Source: an uncultured Bacteroidota bacterium (GTDB lineage: Bacteria > Bacteroidota > Bacteroidia > Flavobacteriales > Flavobacteriaceae). Taken from it: 7,486 bases of DNA. Below are positions 1-5,609 of this stretch, in pieces; the first letter of the stretch is position 1; each line of letters starts with the position of its first letter. The notes below the pieces were generated by a model. That model saw only the letters and a list, made by a program, of their open reading frames with translations. It had not been told where the DNA came from and made no database searches. The translations under genes were made by a program, and so were the position numbers. The DNA lies in NCBI GenBank assembly GCA_903837025.1, contig CAILTC010000343.1:1-7486 (forward strand), given 5' to 3'.

Positions 1-321
1 AACAAAATCAATTTGATGAACGAGTTGACAAAAGTAAAACGCGTTATGCAAAAAGTCGTTGGTGACGCGCCACACGATGTGTTATTAGTTCTTGATGGAT
101 CAACCGGACAAAACGCTTTTGAGCAAGCAAAACAATTTACTGTAGCTACCGAAGTGACTTCGCTTGCGGTTACAAAACTGGACGGAACTGCCAAAGGTGG
201 AGTTGTTATTGGAATTTCAGACCAATTTAAAATTCCTGTCAAATACATTGGTGTAGGGGAAGGAATTGAGGATTTACAGGTCTTTAATAAATATGAATTT
301 GTAGATAGTTTTTTTAAATAA
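1..321 (+). CDS. ftsY: Signal recognition particle receptor FtsY, C-terminal part (5' end outside window)
   Basis: This is the last 106 residues of FtsY, the GTPase that docks SRP-bound ribosomes at the inner membrane and passes nascent membrane proteins to SecYEG. The frame is open from base 1, so the gene begins upstream; family members are usually about 300 residues or more, so roughly the last third is present. Seen directly: the NKxNLMxEL segment at the window edge, the DGSTGQNA motif (residues 32-39), the guanine-specificity motif TKLD (58-61) followed by GTAKGG, and the C-terminal signature GVGEGIEDLQVF. DGSTGQNA together with GVGEGIEDLQ separates FtsY from its paralogue Ffh, which would continue into a methionine-rich M domain; here the protein stops just after the G domain. 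The gene ends in TAA and is followed directly by a stem-loop. No internal damage is visible. Confidence 0.96.
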   Translation, partial: NKINLMNELTKVKRVMQKVVGDAPHDVLLVLDGSTGQNAFEQAKQFTVATEVTSLAVTKLDGTAKGGVVIGISDQFKIPVKYIGVGEGIEDLQVFNKYEFVDSFFK

Positions 322-325
322 TAAT

Positions 326-354
326 CTATGTCAAAGTGCTGAACTTTGCCATAG
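326..354 (+). terminator. Imperfect stem-loop just downstream of ftsY
   Basis: A dyad starts 4 nt after the ftsY stop codon. CTATG (326-330) pairs with CATAG (350-354), and CAAAGT (332-337) pairs with ACTTTG (343-348). One T/C mismatch separates the two parts, and the loop is GCTGA (338-342). That gives 11 base pairs in a 29-nt structure. No T-tract follows, so it is not a classical intrinsic terminator. It may be a weak terminator, a 3'-end stabiliser, or a copy of a dispersed intergenic repeat. The position between two genes on the same strand supports a transcript-end role, but this is inference. Confidence 0.5.
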
Positions 355-373
355 CTTGCCTTAATAGTACACA

Positions 374-550
374 ATGAATTTTTCTTCTTTCAAAAACATC
401 CCGACTATTTATCTTTATTTGTTAAGTGTTATTTCATTTGTTTTAGCAAATTTATTTAGAGATAAAAATGATTTTTTATATGGTTTCCTGCTCGGTTTAG
501 GAGCAGCTTTATTTATTTATGGATTTATCAAAAATAGAAAAAATAAATAA
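374..550 (+). CDS. Small two-helix membrane protein of unknown function (58 aa)
   Basis: I do not recognise a named family. The ATG at 374 opens a 58-residue frame ending in TAA at 548-550. The sequence has a short polar start (MNFSSFKNIP), a first hydrophobic stretch at about residues 11-28, a charged turn RDKND at 29-33, a second hydrophobic, glycine-containing stretch at about 34-52 (FLYGFLLGLGAALFIYGF), and a basic tail KNRKNK. The tail and positive-inside rule suggest that the C-terminus faces the cytoplasm; with two helices the N-terminus would too. It lies 52 nt after ftsY and ends 4 nt before the lipoprotein start, so it is probably cotranscribed with the lipoprotein. Support for coding is the clean helix-turn-helix hydropathy pattern, the lysine-rich end and the tight packing. 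No homology search could be run, and it is too short for compositional tests to be decisive. Confidence 0.68.
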   Translation: MNFSSFKNIPTIYLYLLSVISFVLANLFRDKNDFLYGFLLGLGAALFIYGFIKNRKNK

Positions 551-554
551 ATCG

Positions 555-998
555 ATGAAAAATATATTCAAATTACTGTTTGTTTCCTTGCTTTTTATCT
601 CTTGTCAGCAAAAGATAAAACCTTCTGATATAGCTACTATTAACGGTTATTGGGAAATTGAAAAAGTGGTTTTTGACCAAGGAAAAGATAAAGATTATAC
701 GATTAACGAAAGTTATGATTATTTTAAAATTGCCAAAAATAATGTTGGTATTCGGAAAAAAGTAATGCCACAATTAGATGGTACTTTTATCGTGAATGAT
801 ACGTATGAAAATCTTAAAATACGTTTCGATAAAGACAAGGTATTCTTTGATTATGTTACTCCTTACGCAAAATGGTCCGAAGAATTGATTGCGATTTCTA
901 AAGATAAATTAGTTTTTAAAAATGCCGAAAATAAGGAATATCATTATAAAAAAGCGTCACCAATACATATTTTAGACAATGGCAAAAAGACTAAATAA
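555..998 (+). CDS. Lipocalin-like lipoprotein (147 aa)
   Basis: This is a predicted secreted lipoprotein of unknown ligand. I chose the ATG at 555 rather than the in-frame ATG at 519, because 555 gives a textbook lipoprotein signal: MKN, a hydrophobic core to residue 16, then FIS-C with Cys17 as the lipidated residue. It also avoids overlapping the preceding gene. The mature protein is about 130 residues and rich in alternating beta-type segments. It begins with INGYWEIEKV, which fits the Gly-x-Trp motif at the first strand of lipocalin and lipocalin-like domains. The residues after Cys17 (QQKIKPSD) lack the acidic export signal described for surface-exposed lipoproteins in Bacteroidota, so the periplasmic face is more likely (inference). 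The 3' end overlaps the next gene by 20 nt, suggesting translational coupling. The lipoprotein call is strong; the lipocalin-like fold is moderate. Confidence 0.85.
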   Translation: MKNIFKLLFVSLLFISCQQKIKPSDIATINGYWEIEKVVFDQGKDKDYTINESYDYFKIAKNNVGIRKKVMPQLDGTFIVNDTYENLKIRFDKDKVFFDYVTPYAKWSEELIAISKDKLVFKNAENKEYHYKKASPIHILDNGKKTK

Positions 999-1275
999 TC
1001 AAAGTACCGTTGGTGATGTTTTGAAACAAATTATTCAAGTCAACAAGCTTCAACCCGGAATGGACCAAATAGACGTTAAGGATGCTTGGAAAAATCTTAT
1101 GGGTAATGGAGTAAATTATTATACAAAAAACGTCGTTCTCAAAGGAAGTACCTTATATGTAGAGCTTTCCTCTGCGGTTTTGAGAGAGGAATTAAGCCAC
1201 GGAAAGACAAAAATTATCACGATGATTAATGAGGAATTACATCGTGATGTTGTGAAGGATGTAGTTTTGAGGTAA
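979..1275 (+). CDS. DUF721 / DciA-type protein (98 aa)
   Basis: A small basic protein of the DUF721 family, the family that includes DciA, the replicative helicase (DnaB) operator found in bacteria lacking DnaC. Recognition rests on the overall pattern: an N-terminal VGDVLKQII helix, the AWKNLMGNGVNYYTKNV segment (about residues 36-52, matching the family's W-x-x-h-h-G motif), the strand LKGSTLYVELSSAVLREEL (54-72), and a final helix ending in V(V)KDVVLR. This corresponds to the KH-like core; the extended region seen in proteobacterial DciA is absent, as is common in short Bacteroidota members. It starts inside the lipoprotein gene, 20 nt before that gene's stop and in another frame, so expression is probably coupled. 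A role in loading DnaB is inferred from the family and untested for this short form. The gene ends 6 nt before a long inverted repeat. Confidence 0.87.
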   Translation: MAKRLNNQSTVGDVLKQIIQVNKLQPGMDQIDVKDAWKNLMGNGVNYYTKNVVLKGSTLYVELSSAVLREELSHGKTKIITMINEELHRDVVKDVVLR

Positions 1276-1281
1276 TCAGTT

Positions 1282-1391
1282 TTCAGGTTGCAGATTTCAG
1301 AAATAAAAAAATCCCATTTCAATTTTGAAAAGGGATTTTGTATTTTATAGACTTCCAACTGCCTTCTGCAACCTGAAATCTGCAACCTGAA
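1282..1391. repeat. 110-bp nested inverted-repeat element filling the dciA-like/ndk gap
   Basis: A perfect 19-bp inverted repeat has its left arm at 1282-1300 (TTCAGGTTGCAGATTTCAG) and its right arm at 1373-1391 (the exact reverse complement). The bases just outside and just inside the arms do not pair, so the arms end sharply. The right side also carries a second copy of TCTGCAACCTGAA: 1365-1377 and 1379-1391, a 13-nt direct repeat with 14-nt period. The element starts 6 nt after one stop codon and ends 2 nt before the other. No clear target-site duplication flanks it. The TTGCAGATTTCAG-type unit resembles dispersed intergenic repeats I associate with flavobacterial genomes, but that is recollection, not a search result. 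Confidence 0.75.
1308..1339. terminator. Bidirectional intrinsic terminator between convergent genes
   Basis: AAAATCCC (1308-1315) pairs with GGGATTTT (1332-1339). After an A/A mismatch, TTTC (1317-1320) pairs with GAAA (1327-1330), leaving a 6-nt loop. The stem is flanked by an A-run on the left (1305-1311) and T-rich sequence on the right (TTTTGTATTTT), so a U-rich tail would follow the hairpin in either direction. It lies between the ends of the DUF721 gene (plus) and ndk (minus), where a shared terminator is expected. It sits inside the larger 19-bp inverted repeat. Confidence 0.75.
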
Positions 1392-1393
1392 TA

Positions 1394-1813
1394 CTAGAAC
1401 TGCTCTCTTCCAGAAAAATGAAAAGCACCTTCGATAGCTGCGTTTTCATCGCTATCAGAACCATGAACTGCGTTTTCACTCATAGAAGTAGCATATTTTT
1501 TTCGGATAGTTCCTTCGGCAGCATCAGCAGGATTTGTTGCGCCAATCAAAGTTCTAAAATCTAAAACGGCATTGTCTTTTTCTAATATGGCTGCGACAAT
1601 TGGTCCGCTTGACATAAATTTGACTAATTCTCCGTAGAAAGGTCTTTCGGCATGAACTTCATAAAAGGTTTGAGCGTCAGCTACTGTTAATTGCGTTAAT
1701 TTCAATGAAACGATCTTGAAACCAGCATTTGTAATCATTGCTATTATATTTCCTATGTGACCGTTTGCAACCGCATCCGGTTTGATCATTGTAAAAGTTC
1801 TATTTGAATTCAT
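1394..1813 (-). CDS. ndk: Nucleoside diphosphate kinase
   Basis: Transfers the gamma phosphate of ATP to nucleoside diphosphates through a phosphohistidine, balancing NTP and dNTP pools in the cytoplasm. The 139-residue length is normal for bacterial enzymes. Seen directly: the N-terminal [10 protein letters not shown] motif with Lys11, the active-site signature NAVHGSDS with catalytic His117, and all the other nucleotide-site residues in register (Tyr51, Arg87, Thr93, Arg104, Asn114). The [18 protein letters not shown] segment is the usual Kpn-loop and substrate region. The ATG at 1811-1813 gives the standard start just before the first strand. It is transcribed alone, convergent with the DUF721 gene and downstream of the bshC/DUF5009 unit, with 111 nt upstream that must hold its promoter. 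Nothing unusual is visible. Confidence 0.98.
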   Translation of the reverse strand: MNSNRTFTMIKPDAVANGHIGNIIAMITNAGFKIVSLKLTQLTVADAQTFYEVHAERPFYGELVKFMSSGPIVAAILEKDNAVLDFRTLIGATNPADAAEGTIRKKYATSMSENAVHGSDSDENAAIEGAFHFSGREQF

Positions 1814-1840
1814 TTTTTTTTGGTTTTTGTATATTTAGTG

Positions 1841-1872
1841 TAAAAATAGACTTTTTAATGTATTAATTTCAG
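1841..1872 (-). promoter_or_regulatory. Possible ndk promoter (weak match)
   Basis: On the minus strand, TATTTTTA (1848 to 1841) differs by one base from the Bacteroidota -7 consensus TAnnTTTG. A CTG (1872-1870), one base off the -33 TTG, lies 21 nt upstream, within the known 17-23 nt spacing. The ndk ATG is 27 nt downstream. The region is very AT-rich, so chance matches are likely. Confidence 0.22.
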
Positions 1873-1924
1873 TAAATCAGTGTTTAGTTTGAATTTATCT
1901 GATGTGAATTTGACTTATTTTAGA

Positions 1925-3193
1925 TTATACTTTGAAAATAAGTTTGTTTTTATATAAAATCCATAAGATGAATGACCATAAAAGCGCATAGGACAAAGCA
2001 TAAGCTAATGATGCATTCAAAGGATTGGCGAAATTTGGAACAATACAAAAAGAGTAAAAGTAATCCTCAAGATTAATCTTGCTTGTTATCATTTTAGGAT
2101 TCTGAATTTCAATTGCACTCATCGTTCTCGAAATTATAGGAGAAAAAAAGAAAACAAACATGGGATTAACTCCCCAAATTAAAAAGAATTTGGTCCATTT
2201 TTTATAGTTTACAATTTCGATTATGTAGTACAATACACTCAAACATAATGTTGCTAATCCGGAGGAAAATAAGACATAAGAACTTGTCCATATCGATTTA
2301 TTTATAGGAAATGTAACATTCCAAATAATACCCAAAAAGGTAATTGATACACCTACAATCAATAATTTTTTGAGAATTTGTCTTTTGGGTAGAGGACGAT
2401 TTATCAATTGTCCTACGAGCATCCCTATTATTCCGGAAGCAATTGCTGGTATAGTGCTTAAGACTCCTTCTGGATCCCAAGTTTTTGTAGTAATCCACAT
2501 GTGCCCTTTTAGGATTATGCCATCAAGCCAAGAAGCAAAGTTGGTTCCTTTTTCTAAATTGACTCCAATTCCAGGAACAGGGATGCATGTCATTAATACC
2601 CAATATAAAATAAGTAATCCGGCAGCGACTAGAATTTGTGTTCTTTTTGAAGTTTTCGTGTATAGTAAGGATGTGATGAAGTAAACAATTCCTATTCGTT
2701 GTAGTACTCCTGGGATTCTGACTGCTTGGTATTCTTCGATGCCGCTATAGGCCAAAAAGAATAAAAAGGCAAGTAGTATAAGGGCTAAATAAAGTTTGAT
2801 TTTTGAGCTAAAATTACCTAAAAGAGCATAAGTTACCGCAAAAGTGATTGTCAATCTTGCTCCTAAAAGAGGAATACCTTCTAAACTAAATATTGCAATT
2901 TTACTAAAAAAGTTCAAGAATAATCCCAAACAAAAAATGCGAAGCGATCTAGCTGCTATTTTATTGAAGGTTTCGTTATCGAGCTTTTTGTTTGGCATTG
3001 CAAAGGAAATTGCAGCTCCCATTATAAAGACAAAAAAAGGAAAAACCAAATCAGTTGGTGTACAACCATTCCAGTTTGCGTGTTCCAAAGGCGGGTAAAT
3101 AGCTTCCCAATTCCCAGGATTGTTGACAATGGTCATCAACAAAATGGTAAATCCTCGGAACACATCTAGTGAAGTTAATCGTTCTTTAGTCAT
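1925..3193 (-). CDS. DUF5009/DUF1624 acyltransferase-like membrane protein (HGSNAT/NagX-related)
   Basis: A polytopic inner-membrane protein of the family (COG4299) that includes human heparan-alpha-glucosaminide N-acetyltransferase and bacterial NagX. I use the ATG at 3193 (422 residues), not the in-frame TTG at 3238. The ATG sits right before the conserved start TKERLTSLDVFRG, avoids the overlap with bshC, and the 15 extra residues look non-homologous. About ten to twelve hydrophobic segments are visible. Conserved motifs (422-aa numbering) are SLDVFRG near residue 8; EHANWNG with His38, which aligns with the catalytic histidine of HGSNAT; TDLVFPFFVFIMG; RIPGVLQRIG (159-168); TWDPEG (238-243); NKSIWTSSYVL (298-308); and GVNPM (341-345). 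The human enzyme acetylates a terminal glucosamine across a membrane using acetyl-CoA; the bacterial substrate is not established. It follows bshC by 31 nt on the same strand, so the two are probably cotranscribed. Confidence 0.9.
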   Translation of the reverse strand: MTKERLTSLDVFRGFTILLMTIVNNPGNWEAIYPPLEHANWNGCTPTDLVFPFFVFIMGAAISFAMPNKKLDNETFNKIAARSLRIFCLGLFLNFFSKIAIFSLEGIPLLGARLTITFAVTYALLGNFSSKIKLYLALILLAFLFFLAYSGIEEYQAVRIPGVLQRIGIVYFITSLLYTKTSKRTQILVAAGLLILYWVLMTCIPVPGIGVNLEKGTNFASWLDGIILKGHMWITTKTWDPEGVLSTIPAIASGIIGMLVGQLINRPLPKRQILKKLLIVGVSITFLGIIWNVTFPINKSIWTSSYVLFSSGLATLCLSVLYYIIEIVNYKKWTKFFLIWGVNPMFVFFFSPIISRTMSAIEIQNPKMITSKINLEDYFYSFCIVPNFANPLNASLAYALSYALLWSFILWILYKNKLIFKV

Positions 3194-3224
3194 TGGTTTT
3201 GGTCTGAATGGTTGGTGATTTTTT

Positions 3225-4820
3225 TTAGGGTAATACAATTATATCAAAAACACTTTCTAAGGGGCGAAGTCTTTTAACTAAAAGTGCTATTAAATCGGCG
3301 CTATTTTCCAAATAAAATTCCGAAAAATTTGCTTGTCGTTCTTGTAAACTTTGATTGGGGAATAATTCTTTTTGTAAATCAATAATCCGTTCCAATTCTT
3401 CCGAATATTTTCTTTTTTGTGCTTTTAGCAATCGTTTTTCAAGATTTGCTAAACCTTTTATTTGTTTGACTTCCTGCGCTTTTACAGCTCCAATAAAGGA
3501 TTTGTCGGTTTGGCTGGCTATTTTGTAAAGAGTTTCGAATTGTTTTTGTAAATGCTCTTTTTGAACTGTAAAATCAACAGGAAACTCGGATAGTTTGACA
3601 ATACTTTGATTTTTTAAATCATTTTGTTTTAAAAATAGATTGCTCCAAGTCAATCCTAATTTAGCTGCTTTTTGAGTTTGTTTTTGGGTTGTTAAAAGTA
3701 CCGAATTCCGAATTAATAGTATTGGGAAAGTCACTTTTACAGCATCGAAAAATGATTTTAATTCTAGCCAATAAGCAATTTCTCCGCCTCCGCCAATGTA
3801 ACACAAATTCGGCAAAATCACTTCCTGGTACAACGGACGCATAATCACGTTAGGACTAAATTTTTCGGGATGATTCTCTACTAATGAAAGTATTTCGTTT
3901 TCCGAAAATTCAATTTTGGTGTTATTTACTTTGTATTTATTGTTTTCGAAAAGGATTCGTTCCCGCAAATTATCTTCCAAATAGAACAAATTAATTTCTC
4001 GAGGATTTACTTGGATGCTGTAATTTTTTAAATTTTCGATCGTGTCCAATACTTTTCTATGTGAAGTTTGTTGAACCAATTCTTCCTTTATATAAGGTAT
4101 GAAAGTGCGTTTCAAATCTTGATTGTCGGCATCGAGAATCACCAAACCATAAGCTCCAAAAAGTTCATTCGCCAAGAATCGCGTTGCATCAGCTAAAGTA
4201 ACATGGTTTAAATAGGATTCTTGAAAAAGTTTTTTGATCGTTTTGGCATTTTTTCCTGAACCGAGTTCCCGAGCGTAAACTTCAAAAAATTCAGCTAATC
4301 CGTAGGTAGATAATCGTCCGACTGGTCCGGTACTTTCTTTATTCCATCGAAACTTTCGACCTTTAAAATTGAAATAATTAATTTCTTCAAAATCATGGTC
4401 TTCGGTGGCCATCCAATAAATAGGTACGAAGTTACAATCGGGATATTCCGCTTTTAATTCCTTGGTTAAATTAATTGTCGAAATGATCTTGTACAAGAAA
4501 TACAGTGGTCCAGTAAATAAATTTAATTGGTGGCCTGTTGTTATTGTGAAGGTATTCGAATGGTTTAAAAGTTTAATATTGCTTACTGTTTCGGTTGATG
4601 TGTTTATTTGCGCATATTGCTCTTCTAAAACCGAAACTAATCGTTGTCTTTTTTCATCACCATTAAAATTGATTTTCTTTTCTAGAATTTGTTCTTCAAA
4701 ATTTTCAAGATTGGGGAACCGATTGTAAAATGACTTTAAATTGGGTTTTTGGTCTAAATAATCATTCATCAAAGTAGAAAAATATCCTGAATTTTGATAG
4801 CTGATATTGTCGGTTGGCAT
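3225..4820 (-). CDS. bshC: Bacillithiol biosynthesis cysteine-adding enzyme BshC
   Basis: Adds L-cysteine to glucosaminyl-malate in the final step of bacillithiol synthesis, a cytoplasmic low-molecular-weight thiol that replaces glutathione. The 531-residue length fits the family. Seen directly: the nucleotide-fold signature TTGHQLNLFTGPLYFLYK (about residues 94-111); the highly conserved VPIYWMATEDHDFEEIN (132-148); LMILDADN-type strand at 227-233; FSPNVIMRPLYQEVILPN (321-338); and YIGGGGEIAYWLELK (341-355). The C-terminal part (about 420-490) is rich in charged heptad-like sequence and would form the family's coiled coil. The ATG at 4820 gives a normal N-terminus. bshA and bshB, which make and deacetylate the GlcNAc-malate precursor, are not in this window. 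It is the first gene of a minus-strand pair with the DUF5009 gene and is divergent from the carboxylase operon. Confidence 0.96.
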   Translation of the reverse strand: MPTDNISYQNSGYFSTLMNDYLDQKPNLKSFYNRFPNLENFEEQILEKKINFNGDEKRQRLVSVLEEQYAQINTSTETVSNIKLLNHSNTFTITTGHQLNLFTGPLYFLYKIISTINLTKELKAEYPDCNFVPIYWMATEDHDFEEINYFNFKGRKFRWNKESTGPVGRLSTYGLAEFFEVYARELGSGKNAKTIKKLFQESYLNHVTLADATRFLANELFGAYGLVILDADNQDLKRTFIPYIKEELVQQTSHRKVLDTIENLKNYSIQVNPREINLFYLEDNLRERILFENNKYKVNNTKIEFSENEILSLVENHPEKFSPNVIMRPLYQEVILPNLCYIGGGGEIAYWLELKSFFDAVKVTFPILLIRNSVLLTTQKQTQKAAKLGLTWSNLFLKQNDLKNQSIVKLSEFPVDFTVQKEHLQKQFETLYKIASQTDKSFIGAVKAQEVKQIKGLANLEKRLLKAQKRKYSEELERIIDLQKELFPNQSLQERQANFSEFYLENSADLIALLVKRLRPLESVFDIIVLP

Positions 4821-4920
4821 AATTATTTTTTTTGTAAAAATAAGGAAAAAAATAACAGCTAAATTAGTTTAATGAGATTTCAATTTTTTTAAATTAATTA
4901 AAAAACAATAAAATTAAATA

Positions 4921-4942
4921 TGTATTTTTCTTGTTAAATACA
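4921..4942. promoter_or_regulatory. Dyad TGTATTT-N8-AAATACA, possible operator
   Basis: Perfect 7-bp inverted repeat (4921-4927 and 4936-4942) with an 8-nt spacer, about 105 nt upstream of the carboxylase start. The size and symmetry suit a dimeric helix-turn-helix regulator. AT-rich sequence makes chance dyads common, so this is only a candidate. Confidence 0.25.
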
Positions 4943-5000
4943 ACGATTTCGCTAAAACTATATCAAATTAGCAAAGATACATTAAGATTCGATAAAACAG

Positions 5001-5024
5001 TGTAAATAATAAAATACATTTACA
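5001..5024. promoter_or_regulatory. Dyad TGTAAAT-N10-ATTTACA, possible operator over the carboxylase promoter
   Basis: Perfect 7-bp inverted repeat (5001-5007 and 5018-5024) with a 10-nt spacer. The right arm overlaps TACATTTA, the best -7 candidate for the carboxylase operon, and ends 22 nt before its start codon. That is a classical place for repression. No regulator gene is in the window. Confidence 0.32.
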
Positions 5025-5046
5025 GCGAATTTAAAAAAATACACTT

Positions 5047-5532
5047 ATGAGTATTGGTTATAAAGTAAATGTAAATGATGCTTTTCACTTTGATTTAGAG
5101 GAGGAAAGCATTTCGAAACTGGATGCAGTAAAGACGGATTTAAATCAATTTCACGTTTTGCATCAAAACACTCCTTATAAAGCGGAAATTGTTTCTTCGC
5201 ATTTTAATCAAAAAAAATATACCGTCAAGGTCAATAACAGCACCTATTCAGTGTCTATTGCCAATGCTTTAGATCTGCTTATTAAAGATATGGGATTTGA
5301 AGTTGGATTGACCAAACAGGTCAACGCAATTAAAGCGCCAATGCCTGGTTTGATTTTAGAAATTAGTGTGGTTGTTGGACAAGCTGTAAAAGAAAACGAC
5401 AATTTGATTATTCTAGGTGCTATGAAAATGGAAAATAGTTTCCTTTCTCCTCGCGATGGTGTCATCAAAACGATATCGGTAGCTTTAGGAGATGCAGTTG
5501 AGAAAGGGCAGTTATTGATAGAGTTTGAATAA
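5047..5532 (+). CDS. accB: Biotin carboxyl carrier protein of an acyl-CoA carboxylase
   Basis: Carries carboxybiotin from the biotin carboxylase to the carboxyltransferase. The 161-residue protein has an N-terminal beta-rich region (about 1-85, with the strand pattern YTVKVNNSTYSVSI) and a C-terminal biotinyl domain (about 92-161). The domain shows the APMPGLI motif (97-103), biotin attachment motif AMKMEN with Lys127, and the matching second half SPRDGVIKTISVALGDAVEKGQLLIEFE. The Lys lies about 35 residues from the C-terminus, as usual. The residue three before the lysine is Gly124 instead of the common Glu (GAMKM for EAMKM). It lacks the long Ala/Pro linker of a typical fatty-acid AccB, and its operon has a single beta-type carboxyltransferase. 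It is therefore better seen as the split-off carrier part of a propionyl-CoA-type carboxylase; the accB symbol is used loosely. It is the first gene of the operon, 77 nt before the biotin carboxylase. Confidence 0.9.
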   Translation: MSIGYKVNVNDAFHFDLEEESISKLDAVKTDLNQFHVLHQNTPYKAEIVSSHFNQKKYTVKVNNSTYSVSIANALDLLIKDMGFEVGLTKQVNAIKAPMPGLILEISVVVGQAVKENDNLIILGAMKMENSFLSPRDGVIKTISVALGDAVEKGQLLIEFE

Positions 5533-5536
5533 ATGA

Positions 5537-5585
5537 GTTTAAAAGTGTAGCGTTTAAAAGTTTAAGAGCGTGATTCTGAACTTTT
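5537..5585 (+). repeat. Short TTTAAAAG repeats and stem-loop between carrier and carboxylase genes
   Basis: GTTTAAAAGT occurs at 5537-5546 and again at 5552-5561, followed by a partial copy GTTTAAG (5560-5566). AAAAGTT (5556-5562) can pair with AACTTTT (5579-5585), extended inward by a wobble and an A-T pair, forming a hairpin with a loop of about 12 nt. No T-run follows, so it is probably not a strong terminator. It may modulate expression of the downstream genes relative to the carrier, or be a member of a simple intergenic repeat family. Confidence 0.4.
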
Positions 5586-5609
5586 ATCTTCGAAACAAAA
5601 TATCTAAAA

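Larger units (their letters stand above)
4821..5046. promoter_or_regulatory. AT-rich divergent intergenic region (bshC / carboxylase operon)
   Basis: This 226-nt gap separates the divergent bshC and carboxylase genes and must contain both promoters. On the minus strand, TATCTTTG (4979 to 4972) is an exact match to the Bacteroidota -7 consensus TAnnTTTG, with a CTG 18 nt upstream as a poor -33; it would give bshC a leader of about 145 nt. A weaker TATTTTTA lies 14 nt before the bshC ATG. On the plus strand the best -7 candidate is TACATTTA (5015-5022), 24 nt before the accB-like start, with no good -33. The gap holds no open frame worth reporting. Confidence 0.4.

Noticed and set aside
519..554. 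Upstream ATG at 519 extending the lipoprotein by 12 residues
   Set aside because: It would place a charged leader before the signal peptide and overlap the small membrane protein gene; the ATG at 555 gives a standard lipoprotein signal with Cys17.
1119..1385. Minus-strand open frame of 88 codons opposite the DUF721 gene
   Set aside because: It runs through the inverted repeat and terminator and lies antisense to a well-supported family gene; its protein looks like random antisense translation.
1282..1391. Insertion sequence or CRISPR-like repeat
   Set aside because: There is no transposase, no target duplication, and only one inverted pair plus a short tandem copy; no regularly spaced repeats or spacers.
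1814..1924. Terminator for the bshC/DUF5009 unit before ndk
   Set aside because: No stem of useful length with a U-rich tail was found; only short direct copies of TGAATTT (1890-1896 and 1905-1911) are present.
2370..3098. Plus-strand open frames opposite the DUF5009 gene
   Set aside because: The opposite strand encodes a conserved multi-motif membrane protein; these frames have no family features.
3194..3238. TTG start giving the DUF5009 protein 15 extra N-terminal residues and a 14-nt overlap with bshC
   Set aside because: The ATG at 3193 sits directly before the conserved TKERLTSLDVFRG start; the extra residues are proline and lysine rich and look like read-through of the bshC 3' end.
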